Assembly (NCBI RefSeq): GCF_000426485.1
Contig: NZ_AUFL01000005.1
Coordinates: 291,932-355,931 of the forward strand
Source: Indolivaga capnocytophagoides DSM 22835
GTDB taxonomy: Bacteria; Bacteroidota; Bacteroidia; Bacteroidales; Dysgonomonadaceae
Length of the DNA: 64,000 nucleotides
Direction: 5' to 3'
The position numbers and the translations under genes were made by a program. The notes under the pieces were generated by a model. It was not told the DNA's origin. It saw only the letters and a list, made by a program, of their open reading frames with translations, and did no database searches. Positions 57,076 through 64,000 of the stretch are shown piece by piece. The number at the start of each line of letters is the position of its first letter. Position 1 is the stretch's first letter.

Positions 57076-57465
57076 TTACTTTCTCTCTTTCAATGCTTCC
57101 TGCAATATCTCAACTTTTTCTTTCTCTGATTGCAATAGTCTATCATAAAGTTCGACTATTTTATCAATTGGATTAAATGTGGGACACCAGTTAACAGCTG
57201 AAGATTGATTATCGAATGTATTCGCTACAATATTTATTGAAGCCCCATCTTCTATTTCAGTTATTGCTTCAACAGGTATACTTAAAACTTTAGCAATTTT
57301 CTCAAGCACATCCTGATCCAATTTACTTTTCTTTTCATAACTCGAAAGAGTTGCCTGAGATACTCCGATCTGTTCAGCCAGTGTATCCTGATTTATATTG
57401 CGCCACTCCCTCCAACGACGAACGTTAGCACCGTGATTACTTTTTCTTACGGTTGTTTCTTCCAT
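57076..57465 (-). CDS. XRE-family helix-turn-helix regulator
   Basis: The 129-residue protein has an HTH_3 domain at about 15-65 (WREWRNINQDTLAEQIGVSQATLSSYEKKSKLDQDVLEKIAKVLSIPVEAI). A linker and a C-terminal coiled-coil-like helix (IVELYDRLLQSEKEKVEILQEAL) follow and may mediate dimerisation. Small XRE proteins of this shape are common in Bacteroidota. No target or partner toxin is adjacent. A -7 element lies upstream at 57491. Confidence 0.88.
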   Translation of the reverse strand: MEETTVRKSNHGANVRRWREWRNINQDTLAEQIGVSQATLSSYEKKSKLDQDVLEKIAKVLSIPVEAITEIEDGASINIVANTFDNQSSAVNWCPTFNPIDKIVELYDRLLQSEKEKVEILQEALKERK

Positions 57466-57490
57466 TTCGATTCATGAATTTGTTTACCTA

Positions 57491-57498
57491 CAAAAATA
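57491..57498 (-). promoter_or_regulatory. candidate -7 element for the XRE gene
   Basis: CAAAAATA reads TATTTTTG on the minus strand, a match to TAnnTTTG 26 bases before the start. Confidence 0.45.
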
Positions 57499-57598
57499 AG
57501 GATTTAGGGTTAATAATGTCAATCTGGTATCGAAAAAGGTTATATATTATTCATTCTTTTCAGTATAGATAATTTTTTCAATCTCCGCACCCAGCGTT

Positions 57599-58015
57599 TC
57601 AGGGTTTCACATACGACCAATGTACATGCACTATTTTCCACAACTCTCCATCTTTTTTATAGACTTCGGCACAATTCCATTTCGATTCTCCCGTATCAAT
57701 ATACGATGTCAGATTATAAGAGAGTACAGCCGCATCCGGCAATATCTGGACCACAGGATTTATCATCTCATATTTACGGACATTTATTTCTCCTCGAACC
57801 TGCTCATAATAGGCTCTCAACTTTGCTATACCTTCGAGTTTCGTTTCAAAATAGGGATCGAAATAAGTAACATCGTCCGAATAAAGGTTTAAATATCCAT
57901 CGGGATTTCCCTTATTCCACATCTCCAAAGCATTTCTTTCCAATGATACGATTTGAGACTTTACATCTTCGATATTCTGTCCCTGAACCTGTTCTATATT
58001 TACATTCATAGCCAT
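57599..58015 (-). CDS. SnoaL/NTF2-like domain protein
   Basis: The 138-residue protein (an internal ATG gives 136) has the cone-like NTF2 fold pattern: ALEMWNKGNPDGYLNLYSDDVTYFDPYF, then DAAVLSYNLTSYID and KDGELWKIVHVHWSYVKP at the end. This is like calcium/calmodulin kinase II association-domain or SnoaL-like polyketide cyclase proteins. Substrate or partner is unknown. No signal peptide is present. Confidence 0.8.
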   Translation of the reverse strand: MAMNVNIEQVQGQNIEDVKSQIVSLERNALEMWNKGNPDGYLNLYSDDVTYFDPYFETKLEGIAKLRAYYEQVRGEINVRKYEMINPVVQILPDAAVLSYNLTSYIDTGESKWNCAEVYKKDGELWKIVHVHWSYVKP

Positions 58016-58062
58016 AAAAATAAGTGATATTAAGGGATAACATTTCTAAATAGCATATTATA

Positions 58063-58070
58063 CAAAGATA
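58063..58070 (-). promoter_or_regulatory. candidate -7 element for the SnoaL-like gene
   Basis: CAAAGATA reads TATCTTTG on the minus strand, a perfect -7 element 48 bases before the start. Confidence 0.5.
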
Positions 58071-58116
58071 ATATTGGATATTTTTCGATAATCAGTACAA
58101 AAACAGCTAATAACCA

Positions 58117-58146
58117 AATAAGGCTGACAAATATGCCAGCCTTATT
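58117..58146 (-). terminator. terminator downstream of the small lipoprotein gene
   Basis: AATAAGGCTG pairs with CAGCCTTATT around a ten-base loop, just past the stop codon of the lipoprotein gene on the minus strand. Confidence 0.65.
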
Positions 58147-58171
58147 GTATTATTAATGAAACACAAAGTAC

Positions 58172-58633
58172 CTACTCTGCTTTTTTTATCTGAAGATTTC
58201 CTTCGTATTTAGAATCAACAACTACTATAAGCAATGGCTTAATAGTATAAGACTGCTTTTCTCCTACTTTGTATTCATAAGTAAAAGTCAGATTATCTCC
58301 TGACTTCTCTAGTTTTAATGGATTTAAAACTACTGCCGAATCCGTTTGATCTGCAACAACAGCTATAACATATTGCTTTGTAAAATCAATAACTGTAGGT
58401 TTGCCATCCTCTCCCATTACTGTTGCAGCTCCAAATAAAGCTGAAAAATCTTTTTCACTTGTGATTTTTCCGTCTTTTAATAAACTCAGATCCGCATCAT
58501 TCTTCACAAAATAGCCTCGGACTACTGCATAAGGAATATTTTCGCCCTGTTCGTTTGTGGGAGCAGTCGAACTTTTACAAGAAAGCAACATAAAACTGCC
58601 GAGTACCCCTAATAACATTACAAAATTTTTCAT
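58172..58633 (-). CDS. uncharacterised lipoprotein, PrcB-like pattern
   Basis: The 153-residue protein has a lipoprotein signal with MLLSCKSS. The mature part is beta-rich, with VVRGYFVKND, FDFSALFG-like and YVIAVVADQTD segments and a C-terminal PLLIVVVDSKYEG strand. The layout recalls the PrcB C-terminal domain, but the resemblance is weak and no function is claimed. It is a single-gene unit between two terminators. Confidence 0.7.
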   Translation of the reverse strand: MKNFVMLLGVLGSFMLLSCKSSTAPTNEQGENIPYAVVRGYFVKNDADLSLLKDGKITSEKDFSALFGAATVMGEDGKPTVIDFTKQYVIAVVADQTDSAVVLNPLKLEKSGDNLTFTYEYKVGEKQSYTIKPLLIVVVDSKYEGNLQIKKAE

Positions 58634-58723
58634 CTTATCCTTTTTTCGGTTTTAGTGTATTAACAAACTTCCCTCCCGAAAGTTTAGAATCTTAAGTCTT
58701 TTTAGACTCTGCGTGGAAATAAG

Positions 58724-58758
58724 TAAGGGTTGTCAAAATTACTTTTCAACAACCCTTT
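58724..58758 (-). terminator. terminator downstream of the S1/P1 nuclease gene
   Basis: AAGGGTTGT pairs with ACAACCCTT around a 15-base loop, on the 3' side of the minus-strand nuclease gene. Confidence 0.6.
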
Positions 58759-58783
58759 ACCATCTGAAGATAGGTTATCTTCT

Positions 58784-59575
58784 TTATTTAAATATCTTAT
58801 CCAATACGGCTGCTAAACGAAAACCTCCTCTTTGCAGTTGAAGTTCGACCACCGATTTGTATTTAAAACTATAATCATACGACAAGCGGTCTTCGTTATT
58901 TACTCCTGCATAAATTTCATTCGCTATGGTATGAGATTCATACAACCAGTCTTCGAGAGTTCCCGCACTCAGTTCTTTTTTCTTATCTTTTGATACAATA
59001 TTCAGAATATGTGCATACTCTGTATAACTATACTTCTCGTAATCAATTAATTTACCATCCCAGACCGAATGCAAATTGGTTTTCTCATTGAACCAAAGCA
59101 AAGAAATACGGTTTCCTCCTAAATCGTCTTCACAACCAACGTGCATAGGCTGGTGAGCATCCCCGATCAGGTGAATCAAAAATATAAGGGCAACCCGTTT
59201 CTGTTCGGATGATGATACATGATCCTCGATTGTTTTCTCGAGCTTAGGAATCTCACTATATATATTTTCCTGCTTAACGCCTTTAATATAGGTCAGAAAA
59301 GCATCTTTCGTCTGATTTCTTGGAGCATTTACATAATGCCAGATAAAGGTATTATCCCATTGACCGGTTTTATCCGATTTTATAAAATCAGGCCAGTTAG
59401 CCCAATATGCCATCGGCAGATTGTCCAACAGTTTATCCATTTTCTTTTTTGTGCTTGATTTAATGTTCTGTTCTGCTATCTCAGCAACTACCCTATGCCC
59501 GGTTGTTCCCCAAGCAAATAATTCAGAGGGCAATAACAAAGCTGCCAGCATTACAAATAAGACTATTTTCTTCAT
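58784..59575 (-). CDS. S1/P1-family nuclease, exported
   Basis: The 263-residue protein has a signal peptide (to about ELFA, residue 21) followed by mature Trp22 in WGTTGHRVVAEIAEQN, which as in P1 nuclease should bind zinc through its N-terminus. Further zinc ligands are seen in DNTFIWHYVN and LIHLIGDAHQPMHVG. It likely degrades single-stranded nucleic acid in the periplasm or outside the cell, perhaps for phosphate or nucleoside scavenging. Confidence 0.92.
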   Translation of the reverse strand: MKKIVLFVMLAALLLPSELFAWGTTGHRVVAEIAEQNIKSSTKKKMDKLLDNLPMAYWANWPDFIKSDKTGQWDNTFIWHYVNAPRNQTKDAFLTYIKGVKQENIYSEIPKLEKTIEDHVSSSEQKRVALIFLIHLIGDAHQPMHVGCEDDLGGNRISLLWFNEKTNLHSVWDGKLIDYEKYSYTEYAHILNIVSKDKKKELSAGTLEDWLYESHTIANEIYAGVNNEDRLSYDYSFKYKSVVELQLQRGGFRLAAVLDKIFK

Positions 59576-59610
59576 TCAAATATTGTTTTGTTCATAAAAA
59601 TTCGCCGTCC

Positions 59611-60900
59611 TTACAGCAAATCTACACATTTTTCGAGTTGAATACCTCTCGAACCCTTAATTAATATATTCTTATCCGTCAATGGGTTTTCTTTCAAGTA
59701 TTCTAAAAAGGCATTCAGATCCTCAAAACGAGGTAATAACGTGTCTGTCTTGCTAAAATTTTCCCCGATAAAAAAGGCATCTTTAATATCACTATCCTGC
59801 ACCAGATCAACTATCGCCTGATGCTCTATAGCTGCGTCTGCTCCCAACTCTCGCATATCGCCCAATATTACGGCTTTATTTGGAATATCCAGCTTTCTGA
59901 AATTCTGCAATGCAGCATTCATACTTGTAGGATTAGCATTATATGCATCTATCACCAAAGTGTTCTTATCGGTTTTTTTAAGCTGCGAACGGTTGTTTGT
60001 CGGCATATAGTTAGCTATAGCCTCGCTTATTCTAACTTTTTTCACTCCAAAATATTTTCCGACAGCCACAGCCGCCAGAGCATTCGACAGATTGTATTCT
60101 CCGATCAAATGGGTATGCACCAAATGATCATCTTTCGAAAACTGCCATGTAAAACTCAGATAAGGATCATTCGATACGGCTTTTCCCTTTACAAACAAAT
60201 CTTCACCTTGTCCATACTGAATGGTTGTCAAGCCTTCGGCCTGCTTCATCAGGAGATCATTATTAGCATCAATAAAAACTTTACCGTCTTTTCTGTTTCT
60301 GATGTAATCGTAAAGCTCACTTTTAGTTTTAATGATGTTTTCATACGACCCAAAACCTTCGATGTGGGCATGTCCGATATTAGTTATCAGACCAAATGTT
60401 GGATCTGCTATTTCAGCCAAAATCTTTATCTCCCCAACATGATTAGCTCCCATCTCGATGATCGCAATTTCATGAGTCTTATTCATCTGCAAAAGAGTCA
60501 GCGGAACCCCTATATGGTTATTAAAATTCCCCTGAGTTGATAAGACCTCGAATTCCTGAGACAATACTGCTGTAATCAGTTCTTTGGATGTAGTCTTTCC
60601 GTTTGTTCCGGTAATACCTATTACCGGTATCGAAAATTTAGAGCGGTGGTAATGCGCTAAATCCTGCAATGCTTTGAGACAATCCTCAACCAGTAGTATA
60701 TTTTTCTGCTCATCAGCAAACTCGGCCTCATCGACTATCGCATAGCGACACCCCAATTCTATAGCTTTTGATGCATATTGATTTCCATTGAAATTAGCTC
60801 CTTTCAATGCAAAAAAGATAGAATCTTCAGGACAGTTACGGGTATCTGTTGTTATTGTGGGGTACTGCTTAAATATCTCGTATAAGCGTTCTATTTCCAT
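59611..60900 (-). CDS. murF: UDP-N-acetylmuramoyl-tripeptide--D-alanyl-D-alanine ligase
   Basis: The 429-residue Mur ligase has the ATP loop GITGTNGKTTSKELI, the catalytic Glu/His regions IIEMGANHVGEI and TNIGHAHIEGFGS, and VIDAYNANPTSM, the MurF hallmark. It adds D-Ala-D-Ala to complete the peptidoglycan precursor. It stands alone, outside an mra/dcw cluster. A 13-bp AGGT palindrome lies 15 bases upstream of its start. Confidence 0.96.
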   Translation of the reverse strand: MEIERLYEIFKQYPTITTDTRNCPEDSIFFALKGANFNGNQYASKAIELGCRYAIVDEAEFADEQKNILLVEDCLKALQDLAHYHRSKFSIPVIGITGTNGKTTSKELITAVLSQEFEVLSTQGNFNNHIGVPLTLLQMNKTHEIAIIEMGANHVGEIKILAEIADPTFGLITNIGHAHIEGFGSYENIIKTKSELYDYIRNRKDGKVFIDANNDLLMKQAEGLTTIQYGQGEDLFVKGKAVSNDPYLSFTWQFSKDDHLVHTHLIGEYNLSNALAAVAVGKYFGVKKVRISEAIANYMPTNNRSQLKKTDKNTLVIDAYNANPTSMNAALQNFRKLDIPNKAVILGDMRELGADAAIEHQAIVDLVQDSDIKDAFFIGENFSKTDTLLPRFEDLNAFLEYLKENPLTDKNILIKGSRGIQLEKCVDLL

Positions 60901-60914
60901 CGTGGTATCAATTT

Positions 60915-60927
60915 AGGTCACAGACCT
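60915..60927. repeat. AGGT-N5-ACCT palindrome, copy before murF
   Basis: AGGTCACAGACCT has perfect AGGTC... arms apart from the three-base centre and lies 15 bases before the murF start. Confidence 0.65.
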
Positions 60928-61188
60928 CTTTTATTATGTTCAATAAACCAACTTTAACAAGTAAATGTTCAATATCAGGAATAATTCATGCTCTCAATAT
61001 CCACCTTTACTCAATATGCAAAATAAATACTTTTATCCGTGTTTCTGAAGCTTATTCGAAGTTAACTTTTGCTAGAATTATTAAAATAAACTAAGACTCT
61101 GGATGCTTGATCATTACAGCAAACCAGAAGATAACAAACTAATAAAAAGACACTTACAGTCAAACTACACCAATCTAGAATAAAAAAT

Positions 61189-61210
61189 AGGGCAAACAAC
61201 CGTTTACCCT
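61189..61210 (-). terminator. hairpin downstream of the HIT gene
   Basis: AGGGCAAAC and GTTTACCCT can pair with one mismatch around a four-base loop, 22 bases past the HIT gene stop. On the minus strand a T-rich stretch follows. Confidence 0.5.
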
Positions 61211-61231
61211 AATATATTTATGCGCTTTAGC

Positions 61232-61633
61232 TTATAATTTATGAAACTCCTTAGATATTGAGTCTGCTATTATCGCAAATTCTTCTTTTTCCAGCTTTAA
61301 TCTGGCATTCGTTAAACTCATATCCGATTCTTTATTAATCGGAATCAAATGAATGTGAGCATGCGGTACTTCCAGACCTATCACCATCACTCCTACCCTT
61401 TGGCAAGGAATGGCATTCGAAATAGCTTTTGCGACCTTTTTACTGTAGATAATCATGTCGGATAATAAGTTATCATCCAAATCGAAGATATAATCTACTT
61501 CTTGTTTAGGTATCACCAATACATGACCTTTCGCCATAGGACTTATATCTAGGAAAGCTAAAAACTTGTCGCTTTCCGCTACTTTATAAGATGGTATTTC
61601 GCCTTTTACTATTCTACTGAAAATGCTCGACAT
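61232..61633 (-). CDS. HIT-family nucleotide-binding protein
   Basis: The 133-residue protein has the histidine triad VPHAHIHLIPI near the C-terminus and SIFSRIVKGEIPSYKVAES with FLDISPMAKGHVLVIPK, as in Hint-type HIT proteins. These hydrolyse purine phosphoramidates and related nucleotides. It follows greA after 94 bases in the same direction, and the greA-HIT order is common in Bacteroidota. Confidence 0.94.
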   Translation of the reverse strand: MSSIFSRIVKGEIPSYKVAESDKFLAFLDISPMAKGHVLVIPKQEVDYIFDLDDNLLSDMIIYSKKVAKAISNAIPCQRVGVMVIGLEVPHAHIHLIPINKESDMSLTNARLKLEKEEFAIIADSISKEFHKL

Positions 61634-61727
61634 CTGGTATTCTCCTTATTATTAAAATATAATGCCTTGCGTATAAGTTAACAGCACAAACTGTTTCACC
61701 CGGCAAGACAGCAAATTATGTATGGAC

Positions 61728-62198
61728 TTAAATCGAGATATCTACAATCTCAAAGGAAACTATTCCGTTAGGAACTTTTATCTCTGCGATATCCCCTACT
61801 TTCTTACCCAGCAATCCCTGAGCGATAGGAGTACTTACCGCTATTTTATTTTCTTTCAGATTGGCTTCACTCTCAGCAACAAGAGTATAAGTCATCTGTT
61901 GGTTATTTTTAGTATTCTTGATCGTAACTCTATTAAGAATCTGTACAGCATCCACCCCGATAGACTTTTTGTCGATCAAACGTGCATTGGCAAATAAATT
62001 CTTCAATTGCGCAATCTTTGCTTCAAGAATACCTTGAGCCTCTTTCGCCGCATCATATTCAGCGTTTTCAGAAAGGTCACCTTTATCACGAGCTTCCGCT
62101 ATCTGTTTCGAGATTTTAGGTCTTTCTACTGTTTCCAACAAGCTGATCTCTTCTTTCAACTTCTCGTAACCTTCTTCGGTCATATAAGCAACAGCCAT
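61728..62198 (-). CDS. greA: transcription elongation factor GreA
   Basis: The 156-residue protein has an N-terminal coiled coil (YEKLKEEISLLETVERPKISKQIAEARDKGDLSENAEYDAAKEAQ) carrying the acidic tip DLSENAEYDAAKE. A C-terminal FKBP-like domain with STPIAQGLLGKKVGDIAEI follows. It rescues backtracked RNA polymerase by transcript cleavage. A strong hairpin with a T-tail lies in its apparent leader. Confidence 0.97.
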   Translation of the reverse strand: MAVAYMTEEGYEKLKEEISLLETVERPKISKQIAEARDKGDLSENAEYDAAKEAQGILEAKIAQLKNLFANARLIDKKSIGVDAVQILNRVTIKNTKNNQQMTYTLVAESEANLKENKIAVSTPIAQGLLGKKVGDIAEIKVPNGIVSFEIVDISI

Positions 62199-62239
62199 AG
62201 CAAATTGTTAATTATTAAATTATTACTCTTTTTTGTAAC

Positions 62240-62288
62240 AAAAAGAAAAAGAATTCTCGTCGTATAGACCAGAACTCCTTTTCTTTTT
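62240..62288 (-). terminator. 18-bp hairpin with T-tail upstream of greA
   Basis: On the minus strand, arms 62288-62271 and 62257-62240 pair over 18 positions (two G-T wobbles) around a 13-base loop, and T-rich sequence follows. It may end the upstream gene's transcript, or act in the greA leader, because a -7 element lies at 62301. Confidence 0.65.
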
Positions 62289-62300
62289 TTATGTCTTATG

Positions 62301-62308
62301 CAAATATA
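62301..62308 (-). promoter_or_regulatory. candidate -7 element for greA
   Basis: CAAATATA reads TATATTTG on the minus strand, a perfect -7 element, 103 bases before the greA start and just upstream of the hairpin. Confidence 0.5.
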
Positions 62309-62439
62309 TACTTTATTTTCGGAGAAAACAAAATCTAATATATTTATTAACCAACAGATTAATATTCAGCCATCTATTTTTGATCTATAAATAAACTTTA
62401 GACTTTTTTACCACCTCTGAAATTATAAGATCTGAAACC

Positions 62440-63594
62440 TTACAATATTTTTTGAATCTCAACATCTATATTATCCTTTGGTAATAAACGCTTTACAATC
62501 TCACCGTCCTTATTAAGGAGGAAAACTGTAGGTAAATTCTGCACATTATATTTAAAGATCAGATCGGAGTTGACAGACCTCTGATCATGTACAGCTATCC
62601 AAGGAATATTGACTGCTGCGTTTTTCCATAAGTGAGCCTCAGAATCAAAGGAAACCTGATAAATTTCGAGGTTAGTCTTATATTTAGCATAAAGCTTGTT
62701 CAACTCCATATTATGCCTTGGTGAATTTTCATCCTGATACACTGTAAAATCAAGCAATACTGCTTTCCCCTTCAAGGATGCCAAGCTTATATTTTTCCCA
62801 TTTACATCGGGTAATTCTATTTTATAATACTCAGTTGCATCCACCTGTCCAACTTTATCCGGATCTATCTCCATCTCGCTTTGCTTGCGAACTTTCATCG
62901 CAGTCAATGTATAATCATGCAGCTGTTTACTACGGGGCGAATCTTTATAGAACATATCCCATGATGTTGCTACTGCTGCAAAAACTTTATAATCGGTACG
63001 GTCGTAAGGATCAAAAAACAGATACCCGCTGACTTTCTGAAAGAGGGCAAAATATGCAGCCGGACTTTTCAGGTCGGTGAATATGATCTTTTTTGCGGCA
63101 TCCTTATATTCATTGGCGATAGCCTGCACCTGAGTTATATAATCCTGCTCATTAATTGATTTTTCATCAAATCGCTTCTTCAGGTCTACCAACTTATGAT
63201 TTGCATCATATTGAGCCAAAGCAACTTTTTTCAGTTGATTATTAGCATCAGATCCCTCAACTGTATAATCTGTAGAAAATGTTTTTTGCGAGGCATTTAC
63301 AGTAAGCGTTTCGGTCGAATCTATAGCCAGATTTATAACCTGTCCCTTCAACCGGAGTACATAAAACTCTGGATAAGACGAGGTTGACTCCGAGAACTTA
63401 AATTCACCTTTTGTATCTCCCAGTTTTACGGAATCCAACAATGTGATTTTATCCAATTCCCTTCTTTCTAAATATAGAACAGAGGTATCGGCATCTGTGA
63501 TTTTTCCTTGTATCAGAAACTCAGGTCCTTTATTAGAACAAGATACAGCCGCAAGTATAGTAAGGGCAACTGCAAAACAGCGAAACAGCTTCAT
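62440..63594 (-). CDS. thioredoxin-fold lipoprotein (DUF4369 plus TlpA-like domain) without CxxC
   Basis: The 384-residue protein has a lipoprotein signal with AAVSCSNKG, an N-terminal DUF4369-like beta domain (FLIQGKITDADTSVLYLERR), a helical middle and a C-terminal TlpA/AhpC-like domain (about 265-384: GKAVLLDFTVYQDE ... NLPTVFLLNKDGEIV). Where active members have WCxxC, this one has YQDENSP. The only Cys residues are in the signal region, so it should not be a thiol oxidoreductase. It is a single-gene unit with the IS21 element just upstream. Confidence 0.85.
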   Translation of the reverse strand: MKLFRCFAVALTILAAVSCSNKGPEFLIQGKITDADTSVLYLERRELDKITLLDSVKLGDTKGEFKFSESTSSYPEFYVLRLKGQVINLAIDSTETLTVNASQKTFSTDYTVEGSDANNQLKKVALAQYDANHKLVDLKKRFDEKSINEQDYITQVQAIANEYKDAAKKIIFTDLKSPAAYFALFQKVSGYLFFDPYDRTDYKVFAAVATSWDMFYKDSPRSKQLHDYTLTAMKVRKQSEMEIDPDKVGQVDATEYYKIELPDVNGKNISLASLKGKAVLLDFTVYQDENSPRHNMELNKLYAKYKTNLEIYQVSFDSEAHLWKNAAVNIPWIAVHDQRSVNSDLIFKYNVQNLPTVFLLNKDGEIVKRLLPKDNIDVEIQKIL

Positions 63595-63636
63595 AATGTA
63601 TTTATATAAAAGTAAGTATTCGTCTCATTATTTATG

Positions 63637-63644
63637 CAAATATA
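63637..63644 (-). promoter_or_regulatory. candidate -7 element for the thioredoxin-fold lipoprotein
   Basis: CAAATATA reads TATATTTG on the minus strand, 43 bases before the start. The presumed IS21 end lies less than 40 bases further upstream. Confidence 0.5.
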
Positions 63645-63680
63645 CAGAAAGTATTTAATGATGCATTTAAAAGCAGTAAC

Positions 63681-64000
63681 TGTCTGTTGCTGGAAAATCC
63701 AGTGAGCGTTGCCCCCTCGTGCCAAATCTAAATTGCCCCCTGAAAAAACTTTATAATTACCCCTAAAATATCCTGGTCGATGGGGTCATTTTTATTTCAG
63801 ATTTACTTGTTTTTACCTACCTTCATTTTTCTCACACTCTCACCGGTGAGTTCTATCAGATGTGCCGAGTGCACGATGCGGTCAAGAATGGCATCAGCGA
63901 CTGTTGGCTCTCCTATTGCATCATACCAGTTGGCAACCGGTAATTGTGAAGTCACAATGATAGATTTTCGCTCATGACGATCCTCGATGATGTCAAGCAG
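63681..64000 (-). mobile_element. end of an IS21-family insertion sequence
   Basis: The segment holds the 3' end of istB and a terminal region with three phased copies of TTGCCCCCT, TTGCCCCCT and TTACCCCT at 63709, 63733 and 63757, exactly 24 bases apart. Such multiple end repeats are typical transposase sites of IS21 elements. The outer boundary is put at TGTCTGTTGC (63681) because IS21 ends start with TG; this is uncertain. The element continues past the window. Confidence 0.75.
63803..64000 (-). CDS. istB: IS21 helper ATPase IstB, C-terminal fragment
   Basis: The last 65 residues of IstB are in the window, read from its right edge to a TAA at 63803-63805. They include [40 protein letters not shown] and GESVRK, the classic IstB ending with the sensor region and arginine finger. 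IstB is the AAA+ partner of the IstA transposase. The gene is cut by the window end, not visibly broken. Confidence 0.92.
   Translation of the reverse strand: MLDIIEDRHERKSIIVTSQLPVANWYDAIGEPTVADAILDRIVHSAHLIELTGESVRKMKVGKNK

Larger units (their letters stand above)
60901..61231. other. gap between HIT gene and murF
   Basis: This 331-base AT-rich gap has no gene. It contains the AGGT palindrome upstream of murF and the HIT-gene terminator at 61189-61210; nothing else is recognised. Confidence 0.55.

Noticed and set aside
57076..57465. Antitoxin of a toxin-antitoxin pair
   Set aside because: The XRE protein has no small partner gene within 100 bases on either side in the same direction; the SnoaL-like neighbour is not a known toxin type.
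59821..60540. 239-codon open frame opposite murF
   Set aside because: Antisense to a clear Mur ligase, with Cys/His/Ile-rich composition typical of a shadow frame.

Overview
The window is a stretch of ordinary chromosome from a member of the Bacteroidota, most likely the order Bacteroidales. Support comes from a SusC/SusD pair, DUF3098 next to ftsX and uppP, a HSDR_N protein and AMP nucleosidase beside holA, Porin_O_P proteins, and many copies of the Bacteroidota promoter form TTTG-N19/20-TAnnTTTG. The AT-rich intergenic DNA and gene content suggest something like Dysgonomonas, but that genus call is an inference. No prophage, integrative element or CRISPR array is visible. The only clear mobile DNA is the end of an IS21-family element at the right edge.

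Layout. 1-10.7 kb: dipeptidase E, a c-di-AMP phosphodiesterase-like 7TM-HD protein, cbpA/cbpM, pyrH, frr, rsgA, two small uncharacterised genes, cardiolipin synthase and folC. 10.7-18.9 kb: a complete phosphate operon (porin, pstSCAB, phoU, response regulator, histidine kinase). 18.9-22.4 kb: yaaA, tadA with a small partner, a DUF763 protein, tRNA-His and a lipoprotein. 22.5-24.7 kb: an exported PP2C-like phosphatase paired with a second Porin_O_P. 25-32.8 kb: holA, AMP nucleosidase, a lone HSDR_N nuclease-fold protein, two tandem membrane metallophosphoesterases, a YugP-type protease, and fur-purA. 32.9-37.4 kb: a susCD operon without enzymes. 37.8-41.4 kb: a TPR protein, glnS and a small lipoprotein. 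41.9-45.7 kb: a siderophore-type TonB receptor and a PepSY membrane protein whose promoters share an identical 15-bp box. 45.8-49.1 kb: penicillin-binding protein 1A and a GT14 glycosyltransferase. 49.2-53.1 kb: ftsX, DUF3098, uppP, truB and queA. 53.5-62.2 kb: sufB alone, typA, a regulator, small exported proteins, an S1/P1 nuclease, murF, a HIT protein and greA. 62.4-64 kb: a thioredoxin-fold lipoprotein lacking CxxC, then the IS21 end.

The most interesting material is mostly non-coding. (1) A dispersed 13-bp palindrome AGGT-N5-ACCT lies just after several stop codons or just before several start codons. (2) A composite repeat of about 150 bp, bounded by GTTACTTTTGTAACC-like direct repeats, occurs in the pho operon and near 29.9 kb, with fragments elsewhere. 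(3) An exact 32-bp inverted repeat brackets the rsgA block. (4) A 15-bp box is shared by the TonB and PepSY promoters. (5) Hairpins followed by T-runs lie in the apparent leaders of the PepSY gene and greA. (6) An exported PP2C-like protein is paired with a phosphate-type porin. All functional readings of these are inference from sequence alone.
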